Below are positions 11,515-25,129 of a stretch of 64,000 nt of DNA, piece by piece (within the stretch, counting starts at the first letter, position 1; each line of letters begins with the position of its first letter). The notes beneath the pieces are model-generated. The model was not told where the DNA came from and did no database searches. It saw only the letters and a list, made by a program, of their open reading frames with translations. Source of the stretch: Chionoecetes opilio (taxonomy: Eukaryota > Arthropoda > Malacostraca > Decapoda > Majidae); assembly GCA_016584305.1 (NCBI GenBank), contig JACEEZ010018477.1, forward strand, positions 1-64,000, given 5' to 3'. Made by a program: the position numbers and the translations under genes.

Positions 11515-11895
11515 TGTCTCCCCCAAGCTCACTCGAATCTGAAGGGTTTATACATTGTGAGCAACAAAACTGCCTCTCTCTTTCATGGCCTGAGTGCCTG
11601 TTTCCCAGGTGATTTTGCCATCACCCCTGTGCCTCCCCACAGCTGGGGCAGACTGCTGCTGCTGTTTCCCGGGCCACGGGTGGTGGTGTCCCTCCTGCCA
11701 CGGCCTCCAGCGCAGAAATTTACCCCCGGCCCCACACATGGTGGCCGGTCCTGCGGAAGTTTTTAGGGATGCCGGCGCGAGAGCTTTAAATGTCGAACAG
11801 AACCCCCCGCTGGGACTTTTGCCCCAGCACCTGCATAAGGTGATAGTCCCCGGGCCAAAGGAGAGCCACGCGTTGCCTTCACAAATTAAACCCCT
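11515..11895. other. Unique stretch before the 20-bp minisatellite
   Basis: GC-rich unique sequence with a splice-acceptor-like pyrimidine run and CCCCACAG at about 11640, followed by about 235 bases open on the plus strand. I do not recognise the protein and see no donor or conserved motif, so I do not call an exon. Confidence 0.3.
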
Positions 11896-14800
11896 TGGGT
11901 GCAAAGGGCCCCCCACCCTGGGGCCCCCTGCCCCCCCCACAACCCTGCTTCCTGGGCCCCCAAAAACCCCCGCCCCCTGCCTTTCCCACACTGCTTCCTG
12001 CCCCAAAACCCTGCCTCCCCCCTCACACCCCTTCTTTCCCGCCCAACACCCGCTTTTTCCCGCTTTTAACACCCCGCCTCCCGCCCCACACCCCTGCTTC
12101 CTGCCTCCCCCACCCTGCCTCCTGCCTCCCCCAACCCTGCCCCCGGGCCCCACACACCCTGCTTCCGGCCCCAACACCCTGCTTTCCGCCCCACACACCC
12201 TGTTCCTGCCCCAAAACACCCGCCCTTTCCCGCCTCCCACACCCCCGCCTCCTGCCTCACACACCCTGCTTCCTGCCCCCCCACACCCTGCCTCCTGCCT
12301 CCCAACCCTGCCTCCTGCTCACACACCCTGTTCCTGCCCCACACAAAACCCGCTCCCCCCACACACCCCGCTTCCTTTCCTCACCAAACCCCGCTTCCCG
12401 CCTCCCACCCCTGCCTCCGCCTCACACAACCCCCGCTTCCCGCCTCCCACCACCCCGCCTCCTTCCCCCACCCCACCCTGCTTCCTGCTCCCACAACCCC
12501 CGCCCCCTGCCTCACCCCACCCCGCCCCCTGCCTCCCCCAACCCTGCTTCCTCCTCCCACAAACCCGGGCCCCCTGCCCCCCAACCCTGCTTCTGGGCCC
12601 CCACACACCCTGCTTTCCCGCCTAAAACACCCTGCCCCCTGCCTCACCCCCACCCTGTTCCCGCTCCCTCCCCCCTGCTTCCTGCCTCCCCCACCCTGCC
12701 CCCCCTGCCTAACCCCACCCCCCTTCCTGCCCCCCACACCCGCCCCCCTGCCCCCCAACCCGCCTCCTGCCCCACACAAAACCCGCCCCCCTGGGCCCCA
12801 CACACCCTGCTTCCTGCCCCCCAACCCTGCCTCCTGCCTCACACAAAAAACCCCCGCCTTTCCCGCCTCCCCCCCCCCTCCTCCTGCCCCACCCCCACCC
12901 TGTTTCCCCCTCCCCACCCCTTTCTTCCTGCCTCCCCACCCTGCCCCCCTGCCCCCCCACCCTGCTCCTGCCTCCCACACCCTGCCCTTTCCTTTCCTCA
13001 CATACCCCGTTCCCGCCTCACCACCCGGGTCCTGCATCACACACCCCGGGTTCCTTTCCTCCCCCACCCCCCTTCCTGCCTCCCCCCCCCTGCTTTCCGC
13101 CTCACACACCCGCTTTCCTGCCTCACAAAACCTCCCCCTGCCTCCCCACCCCCGCTTCCTGCCTCCCACACCCTGCCTCCTTTCCTCCCCCACCCGGGCC
13201 CCCTGCTTTACACAAACCCCCCTCCTGCCCCCACCCCACCCGCCCCTTCCCCCCCACCCTGCTTTTCCCGCCTCCCCCACCCTGCCTCCCCGCCTCCCCC
13301 ACACCCCCGCTTCCTGCCTCCCACAAAACCCCGCCCCCTGCTCCCCCACCCGCCTTTCCCGCCTCCCACACCCTGCTTCCCCGCCTCCCCCACCCCCGCT
13401 TCCTGCCTCCCACACCCCGCCCCCTGCCCCCCACACCCTGCTTCCTGCCTCAAACACCCTGCTTCCCGCCCTCACACACCCCCGCTTCCTGCCCCACACA
13501 AAAAACCCGCTCCCGCCTCACGCACCCTTTCCTCCCCGCCTCACGCCCTGCTTCCCGCCTCGCGCAACCTTCCCCCCGCCTCCACACCCTGCTTTCCCGC
13601 CTCCCCCCCTGCTTCCTGCCTCCCCACCCCCTGCTTCCTGCCCCCCACACCCTGGGCCCCCTGCCTCACCAAAACCCCCTTCCTGCCCCCAACACCCTGC
13701 CCTTCCCGCCTCCCACACCTGCTTCTGCCTCCCACACCTTTCCCCGCCCACCACCCTGCTTCCGCCTACACAACCTCCCCCTGCCTCACACACCCTGCTT
13801 CCTGCCTCACCCCAACCCCTCCTGCCCCCCCACCCCTGCCCCCTGCCTTTACACACCCCCGCCTCCTGCCCCACCACCCTGCTTCCCGCCTCCCACACCC
13901 TGCCTCCTGCCCCCCACACCCTCTTCCCGCCTCCCGCCTCACCCCCACCCTGCCTCCGCCCCCCAAAACCCTCTTCCTGCCCCCAACCCCGTTTCCGCCT
14001 CCCCCACCCCGCTTCCCGGGCCCCCCACACCCTGCCTCCTGCCTCCCCCACCCTGCCTCCTCCTCCCACAAAACCCCGCCTCCTGCCCCACACACCCCCT
14101 TCCGCCCCCCACACCCTGCTTCCCGCCTCCCACACCCCGCTTCCTGCCTCACACCCCCCTCTTCCCGCCCCACACAAAACCCTGCTTCCTGCCTCACCCC
14201 ACCCTTTCTTCCCGCCTTTACACCCCCCTGCTTCCTGCCTCACACAACCCCGCTTCCGGGCCCCACACACCCCGCTTCCTGCCTCCCAACCCTGCCTCCT
14301 GCCTCCCACACCCCGCTTCCTTTCCACACACACCCCCTCCTGCCTCCCACACCCTGCCTCCTGCCTCACAAACCCTGCCCCCTGCCTCCCCCACCCGCTT
14401 CCCGCCTCCCCCACCCTGCCTCCTGCCCCCAAAACACCCTGCTTTTCCCGCCTTCCCCCCAAAAACCCGCCCCCTGCCTCCCCCACCCGCTTCCTGCCTC
14501 CCACACCCTGCTTCCCCGCCTCCCAAAACCCTGCTTCCTTTCCCCCACACCCCCGCCTCCCGCCCCCCACACCCTGCTTCCTGCCCCACACACCCCGCTT
14601 CCTGCCTCAAAACACCCTGCTTCCTGCCTCACACACCCTTCCCTGCCTCCCACACCCTGCCTCCCGGCCCCACGCACCCTGCTTTTCCCGCCTCGCGCAC
14701 CCTGCCCCCCTGCCTCCACACCCTGCTTCCTGGCCCCCCCACACCCTGCCCCTTTTGCCCCCACCACCCGGCCTTTTCCCGCCTCCCAACACCCCGGGCC

Positions 14801-15935
14801 CCCTGCCTCACACCCCCCTGCTTTCCCGCCCCAAAACACCCTGCTTCCCGCCCCACACCCCCTGCTTCCCCGCCTCCCCCACCCTGCTTCCTGCCCACAC
14901 AACCCCCGCTTCCTTCCCCACACAACCTCCTCCTGCCTCCACACCCTCTTCCTGCCTCACACACCCCCTCCTGCCTCCCACACCTGCCTCCTTTCCTCAA
15001 AAAACACCCTGCCTCCTGCCTCCCCACACCCCGCTTCCGCCTCCCACACCCTTTCCTCCTGCCCCCCACAAACCCCGCTTCCTGCCTCCCTTCCCCCACA
15101 CCCCCTGCCTCCGCCCCCCCACAACCCCCGCTTCCTGCCCCCCAACCCCGCTTTCCCGCCTCCCCCCCCTGCTTCCCGCCTCCCACACCCTGGCCCCCTG
15201 CCTCCCCCCCCTGCCTCCTGCCCCACCCCCCTGCCTCCTTTCCTCCAAAAAACCCCCGCTTCCTGCCTTTCCCCCCCCTGCTTCCGCCTCCCAACCCTGC
15301 TTCCTGCCTCACACACCCGGGTTCCCCCGCCACACCCACCCTGCTTCCCCGCCTTAAAACCCCCCTTCTTCCTGCCTCACACACCCTGGGTTCCTGCCTC
15401 ACACCCCCCTGCTTCCTGCCCCACCACCCTGCTTCCTGCCCCCCACACCCTTCCCCCTGCCTCCCCACCCGCTTCCCCGCCACAAAAAACCCTTTCTTCC
15501 CGCCTCACCCAAACCCCGGCTTCCTGCCTCACACAAACCCCCGTTCCCCGCCTCACACACCCTGCCTCCTGCCCCACACCCCCTGCTTTCCCGCCTCAAA
15601 CACCCTGCCCTTCCCCGCCTCCCCACACCCTGCTTTCCCGCCTTTACACACCCGGGGTTTCCGCCCCCACCAACCCCGCTTCCCCCCTAAAACACCCTGC
15701 CTCCTGCCTCACACACCCTGCTTCCCCGCCTCACCCCACCCTGCTTCCTGCCAAACACCCTGCTTCCTGCCTCACCCCACCCTGCTTCCTGCCTCCCCCC
15801 CACCCTACTTTTTGCCTACACACCCTGCCTCCCGCCCCCCACACCCGGCCCCCTGCCTCCCACACCCGCTTCCCCCTTTACACACCCTGCTTCCTTCCTC
15901 ACTCACAAATCATGCCTTGTCGGTTCAAATTTTTT
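11896..15935. repeat. 20-bp minisatellite array, about 4 kb
   Basis: The dominant unit is CCTGCTTCCTGCCTCACACA, alternating with CCTGCCTCCTGCCTCCCACA. That is about 200 units with many one-base indels. The unit has no stop codon in any frame on the plus strand and few on the minus strand, so open frames of more than 1300 codons appear here. They are repeat artefacts: they switch repeat phase at each indel, lack any domain, and overlap on both strands. The minus strand is G-rich. Confidence 0.93.
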
Positions 15936-16329
15936 TTAGGTTTAAGATGAATTTTTGTGTTACTGTGTGGGGTTTTTAACCCACGCTACAACACAGCCTC
16001 AACCCTTCACCATTATTACTCATTTCCCAAAAATCCCCTTCAAATAAGGGGACATTTTTTGTACGGGGGCTTCCAAACCCACCCCCACCCCCCTGCATAA
16101 AGAACAGATGTGTACTTCCCAAAGGGAGGAAAATAGTTTCCATGATTTGGGGTTTTTATGACCTTTTCAAAAAAATGTGGCAAATGGGCTTTTCAAAAAA
16201 TCATCACTAAAAAGTTAGGGGGAGGGGTACCAGCTTACATGTAGTGACAGACACCAAAAATAATTTCCTTCAAAAAAAACAAAGATCAAAACAAAACCCT
16301 TGGTCTTGGGAAATTTGGTTTATAGTGGC
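15936..16329. other. Unique low-quality spacer between two minisatellites
   Basis: No gene or repeat structure is recognisable. Several A and T homopolymers are present. Confidence 0.5.
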
Positions 16330-17000
16330 ACTGAAAGGGCCTTTTTCCCAACACCCCCATGCACCCCCACCCTTCCCCAAAGGTGAGGGGGGCATTGAGG
16401 CCTTTGGGCCCGGCCCAAACCCCCATTTCACCACCACCCCTTTCCCCAAAGGGGGGATGAGTGGCAACCCAGGCCTTTGGGCCCCGAAACCAACCCTGCC
16501 CCCCACCCTTCCCAATGGGGGTGAGTTGGGCCCCCGAGGCCTTTGGGCCCCTCACCACCATGCCTTTGACCCCATCACCCCCATCCTTTGACCCAACACC
16601 AACCCTGCCTTTGAACCCCTCACCACCATTCCTTTTACCCAACACCACCATGGGCCTTTGACCCACCCACCCTGCCTTTGAAACCCCCCCCCACCCCTGC
16701 CTTTTTACCCAACACCACCATGCCTTTTTACCAACACCACCATGCCCTTTTACCCAAAACCCCCCATGCACCACCAACCCCTTTCCCCAAAGGGGATGAG
16801 TGGCAACCCAGGGGTTTGACCCCCCGCACCCCCCATTCCTTTGACCCCTCACCACCCCTGGGCCTTTTTGACCCAACACCACCATGCCTTTGACCCAACC
16901 CACCCTGCCCACCACCCTTTCCCAAAGGTGATGATGGCACCAAGGCCTTTGACCAAACCCACCATGCTTTGGGGCCCAGCACCCCCCAGGGACCACCACC
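16330..17000. repeat. About 22-bp minisatellite with a longer interspersed unit
   Basis: The short unit is close to CCAACACCACCATGCCTTTGAC. A longer module with CCCCTTTCCCCAAAGG then TGAGTGGCAACCCAGG is inserted at least three times (near 16430, 16780 and, partly, 16910). Confidence 0.85.
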
Positions 17001-17187
17001 AAACCCGCTGTTGTGTTACCTTTTAGCAAAAGGGATAGAAGGGAAAAAGGGGGGGAAAAAAAAAAAAGCAGACTGGGGGCCCGGGCGGTTTAGGGAAAAA
17101 TTTACCCCGAGTGGTGGGGTAAAAATAATAAAACGCCTTTATTTAAATATCATTTTTCTTCACTCCTCATCCCCTTCCTTTGTACAG

Positions 17188-17700
17188 AGGTTCCGGGCCC
17201 GTGTTTTGTCCCCCCCAGTCACTGGTGGGCCCCACGGGAAGAAGGTAAGAGCCAAGGCAGACAGCCGCTCTCTCTCCTCTCAAGCCCCGACCCCGAGTTA
17301 AAGGTCGGTGGGGGGAGTTGTTCCCGGGCAAACCTTTTTTGAAGGTAGGGGGGGCGGTGTATACTAATAAGGGATATCTGGGGCGCATTGAATTACTTCC
17401 ATGACAGGGACTTGTAACTTGTGATTGTTATCAGGGGGGGGATTGTTCTGGGGCAGTGAGCTGAGCGGAGTTGGAGTGCGGTCTGATGCCCTGGACTTGG
17501 ACAACAAGCGGTTGATGGGGATGGCCCCCCCGATACCTGGTGTATTAACCTGGATTAAATGGCGGCCGATTACCTGTGTATTGCTGGAGTGCAGCGCAGG
17601 CGGTGACCAGCCTTGGGACCCAAGCATATAGACGCTAAGTGGCCATGTATAGCTCCATTGTTAGTTATTGTAGATAGGTAAAGTACCTAATAAACTGAAG
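17188..17700 (+). other. Possible exon pair and 3' end, unrecognised
   Basis: A stretch bounded by CCTTTGTACAG (acceptor-like, ending 17187) and AAGGTAAGAGC (donor-like, near 17246) reads FRARVLSPPVTGGPHGKK. Downstream, a plus-strand frame ending at 17631 (DLDNKRLMGMAPPIPGVL, then WRPITCVLLECSAGG) is followed within 60 bases by AATAAA (about 17690). The arrangement resembles the end of a gene or an LTR. I recognise neither protein stretch. Confidence is low because sequence quality is poor. Confidence 0.25.
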
Positions 17701-17749
17701 ATTGGAAAACTTTGTGCTGGTTGTTAAGCCCCGATGAGAAGTATTCGTT

Positions 17750-17802
17750 CGGGTATTATTATTATTATTATATTATTTATTAATTATTTATTATTAGGAG
17801 TT
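17750..17802. repeat. (ATT)n microsatellite
   Basis: Imperfect TAT/ATT trinucleotide run. Confidence 0.9.
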
Positions 17803-17949
17803 TTTGGTGAAACCACGGAGCTTGTGATGTGATACTGATCGTGTGATTATAAAAAGAACAAAAAAATACAAAAACCCTGTTAAAAAAACGAGTGCTTCAT
17901 TAAGTCACAGTATACTATCATAGTTCTCTAAATTCTTTAGTGTCTTTCC

Positions 17950-19700
17950 CCCACTTAATTGTGGTGGGTTGCAGCGTAATCCCAGGTTGTGGAGGCCCTG
18001 CACCATTTAACTTTCTAGCCAAAAGGGGGGTTGGTGCAACCTAGTCCAGGGTGTCTGGCAGGCGTAATCCACAGGTTTGTGGAGCCCTTTCACATTAAAC
18101 CTTCTAGGCAAAGGGGGGTTGGTTCCACTAGCTGCAGGCTGGGTGGCAGCGTTAACCCCAGGTTTGTGGAAGCCTTCAAACATTAAACTTTTTCTGGCAA
18201 AAGGGGGGTTGTGACACTAGCTTGCAGTGGGTTGCCGCGTTAATCCCCAGGTTTGTGGAGGCCTTTCACATAACTTCTAGGCAAAAGGGGGGTTGGTGAC
18301 CACTAAGCTGCAAGCTGGTGCAAGCGTAAATCCCCCAGGTTTGTGGAGCCTTCACAAACTTCTAGCAAAAGGGGGGTGGGTGTTGCTGCCACTAGCTGGC
18401 AGCTGGTGGGCAGGCGGTAAATCCCAGGTGGGTGGAGCCGTTTCCACAATTACACTTCTAGGCAAAGGGGGGTTGGTGCCACTAGCTGGCAGCTGGTGGG
18501 CAAAGCGTAATCCCCCAGGGGGTTGTGGGAGGCCCTTTTCCACATTTAACTTCTAGGCAAAGGGGGGTTGGTGCCACTAGCTGCAGCTAGGGTGGGCAGG
18601 CGTAATTACCCCGGTGTGGTGGGAGCTTCACATTAACTTCTAGGCAAAAGGGGGTGGTGCACTAGCTGCAGTGGTGCCAGGCGTAATTCCCCAGGTTTGT
18701 GGAAGCCTTGTCACATTTAAACTCTGCAAAGGGGGGGTTTGTGCCAACTAGTGCAGCTGGTGGCAAGTGCGTAATCCCCAGGTTTTGTGGAAAGCCCTTC
18801 AACAATTAACTTTCTAGGCAAGGGGGGTTGGTGCCACTAGCTGCAGTGGTGGCAGCGTAATCCCCATGGGTATTGTGGAAGCCCTTCACATTAACTTTCT
18901 TAGGCAAAAGGGGGGTTGGTGCACTAGCTGCCAAGCTGGTGCAAGGCGTAATCCCAGGTTGGTGGGAAAGACCTCCCTTCACATAAACTTCTAGGAAAGG
19001 GGGGGTTGGTGCCACTAGCTGCCAAGCTGGTGGCAGGCTTAATCCCAAAGGTTTGGTGGAGCCTTCCCATTAACCTTCTTAGGGCAAAAGGGGGGGTGGT
19101 TGGCCCCTAGCTGCCAGTGGGCAGGGCGGTAATTCCCCAAGTTTTGTGGAAGCCCTTTCACATTAACTTTAGGGCCAAAGGGGGTGGTTGGTGCATTAGC
19201 TTGGCAAAGCTGGTGGGGCAAGCGTAATCCCCAGGTTTGTGGAGCCCTTCACATTAACTTCTAGGCAAAGGGGGGTTGGTGCCACTAGCTGCAGCTGGTG
19301 GCAGCGTAATCCCCAGGTTTGTGGGAAGCCTCACAAATTAACTTCTAGGCAAAGGGGGTTGGTGCCACTAGGCTGACAGCGGTGGGCAGCGTATCCCCAG
19401 GGTTTGGTGGAGCCTCCACCATTTAACTTTTAGGGCAAAAGGGGGGTTGGTGCCACTAGCTACAGCTGGTGGCAGCGTAATCCCCAGGTTTGTGGAGCCC
19501 TTCACATTAACTTCTAGGCAAAGGGGGGTTGGTGCCACTAGCTGCAGCTGGTGGCAGCGTAATCCCCAGGTTTGTGGAGCCTTCACATTAACTTCTAGGC
19601 AAAGGTGGGGTGGTGGCCACTAGTACAGCTGAGTCGGCAGGCGGAATCCCCAAGGTTTTGTGGAGCCCTTCACACGTTAACTTCTAGGCAAAGGGGGGTT
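17950..19700. repeat. 83-bp satellite array
   Basis: About 20 copies of a unit containing GTGGCAGCGTAATCCCCAGG, TTTGTGGAGCC, CTTCACATTAACTTCTAGGC and AAAGGGGGGTTGGTGCCACTA. Adjacent clean copies near 19455 and 19538 give a period of 83. Early copies carry many homopolymer errors and the last ones are nearly identical. Confidence 0.92.
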
Positions 19701-20235
19701 GGTGCCACTAGCTGCAGGTGGTGGCAGCTGGTTAGGGGTTGGTGCCACTAGCTGCAGGTGGTGGCAGCTGGTTAGGGGTTGGTGCCACTAGCTGCAGCTG
19801 GTGGCAGCTGGTTAGGGGTTGGTGCCACTAGCTGCAGGTGGTGGCAGCTGGGTTGGGTTGGGCCACTAAGACTTACAGTGGTGGCAGGCGGGCGGGTTAG
19901 GGGTTGTGCCACAAGCTACAAGCTGTGGCAGGGGGTTTAGGGGTGGGCCACTAGCTAACAGGTGGTGGCAGCTGGTTCGGGGTTGGTGGCACTAGTACCA
20001 GGTGGTGCAGGCTGGTTAGGGTTGGTGCCACTATCTACCAAAGCCTGGTGGCAGTGGTTAGGGTTGGTGCCACTTAGCTGCAGCTAGGTGGCAGCTGGTT
20101 AGGGGGTTGGTCAATAGCTACAGGTGTGCAGCTGGGAGGGGGGTTGTGCCACGCTGAAACGGCTGGGCAGGGGGCTGGTTTAGGGGTTGGTGGCCCACTA
20201 GTACACAAAAGCTTGGTGGCAGATGGTTAGGGATC
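19701..20235. repeat. 40-bp satellite derived from the 83-bp unit
   Basis: Copies start exactly at 19701, 19741, 19781 and 19821, giving a 40-bp period: GGTGCCACTAGCTGCAGGTG then GTGGCAGCTGGTTAGGGGTT. It keeps only the GGTGCCACTAGCTGCAG/GGTGGCAG part of the 83-bp unit. About 13 copies, decaying to the right. Confidence 0.92.
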
Positions 20236-20456
20236 CATTTCCAGGCTTCCCTTACCCACGTGCTAAGTAGTTCCTCTTTATTTGTCCAAGTGGGGCCAGT
20301 TGCCAAAGTGGTCACATCCATTGTACAGGGGGCAGCGCTAGGGGGCATAGGCAGTCCCTCATACCGGGGAAGTAGATGAATCCTAAAAGTAACAATAAAA
20401 TGCTTAAAGAGCGCCAGGAGGCAAGATTTAGGAAACCTTTTTTTTTAGATGGATAG

Positions 20457-22200
20457 ATGAACGGAGTTTTGCAGAAAAGAATTAGAGTTAGTTCAATCCT
20501 ATGGTTAGGCAGTAATCCATCAAAGAAGCCAGTAAGGTGGGAGGCCAAGGGTGGGGGAAGATTTGGAAGGTTAGTCGAAAAGCCTTTGCAGGAAAACGTG
20601 GCCGCTGTGAGGATAAGGATTGCATGCCTAGAACAACAGGATCATAAAAGAACCTTTTACGCTAGGGAGGGTTGAGGCAAGAAAAAACCAACGATAGCGT
20701 AGCTAAAACAGGGGCCATTAAAATATCAAAATTGAACAATAAACTAACTCAGTAGAGGAAATTAAGGCTTTAATCGCCCACCCTATTGCACAAGACTTAG
20801 CCGCATGGGGATGGAGGCACTTTAACAGGATGGGCAGGAGGTCTTTAATACGAGAAACTCGTAATGTAATTAATGCACAAATTTTACCAGGCGGTGGGCT
20901 GAGTGCAGGGGCGTTTAGGGAGGAGGCCCGGGTTTACCCACCATAGAAAATTATAAGAACAGTGTATGTCAGTGTTGAGGCTTAGAGACGCCCCGGGCAA
21001 GTAGTCAAAAACTTTTCTGCGGGGTTGTCCGTGGGGCTATATTAGCCACTTAAAAAGCCCAAACAACTAAGACCCCAGTAGTTAGTCAGCATTAAGATTT
21101 TTTTTTTATTAATTCCAAGATGGAGGAGTTGATTAACTTTTTCAGAGAATGGAGCCGGAGGTGGTTTGGGGGGACAAGCGAGATAGGAAGGGAGGTGAAA
21201 TAGTGGGACAACCCAAAGGGAAGACGAGCCAGTCCAGAACAATACGGATTCCCCGGCTTAGATAGGATGATTCTATTGGAACAAGAAGTGGCAAAGAACG
21301 AAAAGCTCCTTGAGTTATTGTTGAGAAGGATAAGGGAGGGGGAGAAGGATGTCAGGGAGGACCCGTGAGGTCATTGGTTAAGGGCCTGAGAGACACGAAT
21401 GCTGAAACCTCAGTGATTGCAGGAATCCCAAAGCCGAGGAAGATGAAAGTTTTCTTTCCCAAAGAGAGGAGTTGTTCAGAGGATTTTGGAGGAGAGAAAA
21501 GAAAAGGAGATCCTTCAGCAAGACGTGGACCCACTGTTAAGTGGTATAAATTTACAGGGAAATAGGCCTCAGTAAGATCCATTTTAAAATCAATGGGACT
21601 TCTAAACTTATTGTTTATATGAAGAAACTAAAAAAAACAGACAATTAAATGTGGGAACAGATCCTAACCAAGCATTTCGGAGGTCCAAGTAGAATTGCTG
21701 GAAGATCCTCAAGATTTCACAACTTAAACTGAAATGTAAATACGCATATTGGAAAACAAAAGTCAAAAAACCATTCAGGAGAAATCCCGCAGGGACAAGA
21801 TCATACAAACAAAACGGTGAGAGGATTACCAAGGCACAGCCGGGAGGAAATTTAGAGCTTTCATGGAGGAAACAAAATCCACTGAGAAACAGGCAGCGAG
21901 AGGAGGTGGCGAACGCGGGGGCAAGGAAGCATCGGAAGGGGAGAAGATAGGATATACGCGGTAAACCAAGAAAAACTGCAGCTGTCAGAGATAACACCGC
22001 TGCCAGGGAGTATATCCCAATAAGGCAGGAAACAGTCACCGGACCTGTCAGTTTCAGTCAGTCAGAAGTAAAAGAAACTGTGAGCACGATGGAGGCATGA
22101 GAGGGAAATTACAAGATTTGGAGGAGTAGGGTAGAGCCAGAAGCTACCCCAGTTTAGATTGGAGAAGGAAACTCCCAGATGTGTTTGTCCAACTGTAGAA
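20457..22200 (+). pseudogene. Gag-like region of the gypsy element
   Basis: Plus-strand fragments, charged and without membrane segments, lie where gag is expected. Examples are EEIKALIAHPIAQDLAAWGW with RHFNRMGRRSLIRETRN (about 20755-20870), ILLEQEVAKNEKLLELLLRR (about 21268-21330) and PVSFSQSEVKETVSTMEA (near 22050). No CCHC zinc knuckle is visible. Identification as gag is by position only; sequence similarity is not clear to me. Confidence 0.4.
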
Positions 22201-23004
22201 TGAAACAAACCAACTCAGCCGCAGGGGGGGGGACGGTCGAAGGAAGCCAGGTGCAAACGCTTGTTTTGATGGCTGGAGAGGTAGGATGTAGGAGAGGCAG
22301 TCCGGAAGTTGGCCCTGGGAGGAAAGGGTTCTTCCAGGTGGACTAGTTAAAACATGATCCCCAATAAAAATCCCCCAAAGCCATTAATACCCACGTCACA
22401 GAAAGTTTTATTAGGGGGACCAAACAGGGGAAAAGCGAAAAATGTCACTTATAAAGAAGAGTGCGCTTTAAACTAGAACTTAAAAAATAAGAACCACCAG
22501 TAACCTTTCCTAGTTTGAAACAGGTATAAAAAGGGCAAAGGAGGTTGAGAATCTTAGGTCAAGGGAAAAAGTAAAAAAATTAACCCTAGGGCAGAATAGG
22601 GACCACTAGAAAGTGTAATGTGTGGTGTTGCCAGGGAACCAGTATTTATCCACCCCAAGGGGGCCCGGGTAGGGAGGAATATAATGGACTCAAAGAAAAT
22701 GACTATAAATTACACACAAAAAAAAATCAGGTGGTGCTAAACCTAACTACACCCCTTAAATTTGTTTGAAACCACCACCCCCGATAGGCACCATGAGAGC
22801 AGTTAAGAGCGTGGAGTGGCAAAAGGATGGAGTGTCTAAAATCTAGGCCGTCATATAAGAAAGCCAGCAAAAGGGCGTGGGGACCATAAGGACAAGAAAG
22901 AAAATCAATGGTTGGAATTAACCAGTGGGGACGAGGTTAGGAGGGAACCCATTCTCGGTGGGGTGGACCCTAGAAAAAAGACAGGGTGTATTGGTGTGTC
23001 CAGG

Positions 23005-23165
23005 TTACTTTTTAAGAAAAGGAACCACTTTCCTTACGGTTACTAAAGAAAGGACCATTCTTTCTACCGGTTACTAAAGGGAAAGGAACCATATTTCATA
23101 CCCGGTTACTAAGAAAGGGACCATCTTCTACCGGTTACGAAAGAAAAGGGCCATCTTTTACCAAT
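23005..23165 (+). repeat. 33-bp tandem repeat inside the retroelement
   Basis: Four to five copies of a unit near TTACTAAAGAAAGGACCAT followed by CTTTCTACCGG. The period is about 33 bp, a multiple of three, so it reads in frame as an 11-residue repeat around KKGPFFLPVT. It lies between the gag-like part and RT. Confidence 0.75.
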
Positions 23166-23729
23166 AGTTAATAACCGAATGACAGTTGAAGTTACGTTTT
23201 CTGTTACCACTTTTAAGGCCAGGTAGGAGTAGTAAATCAGAAGCAATTCAAGAGGCAGCAGGTTAACGGAAGGTGGGAACCACCGCTGTCTCACAACTGG
23301 ATTGAGTAGCGCTATGTTACCGACAGTGATGCTAGCCCAAAGGTAGTTGGTTTACTCGACAGTGATGAATACAGGCTATTCTGGAAAGGGGGAGACTGGA
23401 AGCACCAAAGTTGGACAGGAGAGGGACCACCATTTTTTTTCTTCCTTTGATAAAAAACAAAACACAATAAATTATGATCTAGATGCAGGAGAAAAAAACT
23501 AAGGAAGGGCGTTTCTGGGGAGGGATTCGCTTGCAGCGGGTCACTTTATAAGGTGCCCATAAAAAATTATATTTATAGTTACCAAAAAAACAAAACATTT
23601 TGCTTGCTGCCACAACAACACACAACAAACAAAATCTTGCGGGTCGGCATTCATTGCCCCTGGATGATTGAACAGCAAGCAAAAATCCCGCAGAAAACAC
23701 CTTAGGCACCATAAAAAAACTGAAAACCC

Positions 23730-24960
<1,231 letters not shown>

Positions 24961-25129
24961 ACCCCCACTAACTAACAGGAAAACAGAAGGATTTTCGGAA
25001 TTGGTAGGTTTCTATAGGGAAACTACATAGAAAGAATTTGCTGAAATATCTTGTGCCGATTCACAATTTGACTAAGGGAAGGGGGAAAAACCCATTCCAA
25101 TGGGTCAGAGGAAAGCCAAGAAGCATTCA

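Noticed and set aside
11895..15950. 1351-codon plus-strand open frame, rich in Pro, Leu, His and Ala
   Set aside because: It lies wholly within a 20-bp tandem repeat whose unit lacks stops. Phase shifts with every indel, other frames and the minus strand are also open, and there is no domain.
17950..20235. CRISPR-like array
   Set aside because: Repeats are contiguous with no unique spacers, and the sequence is eukaryotic.
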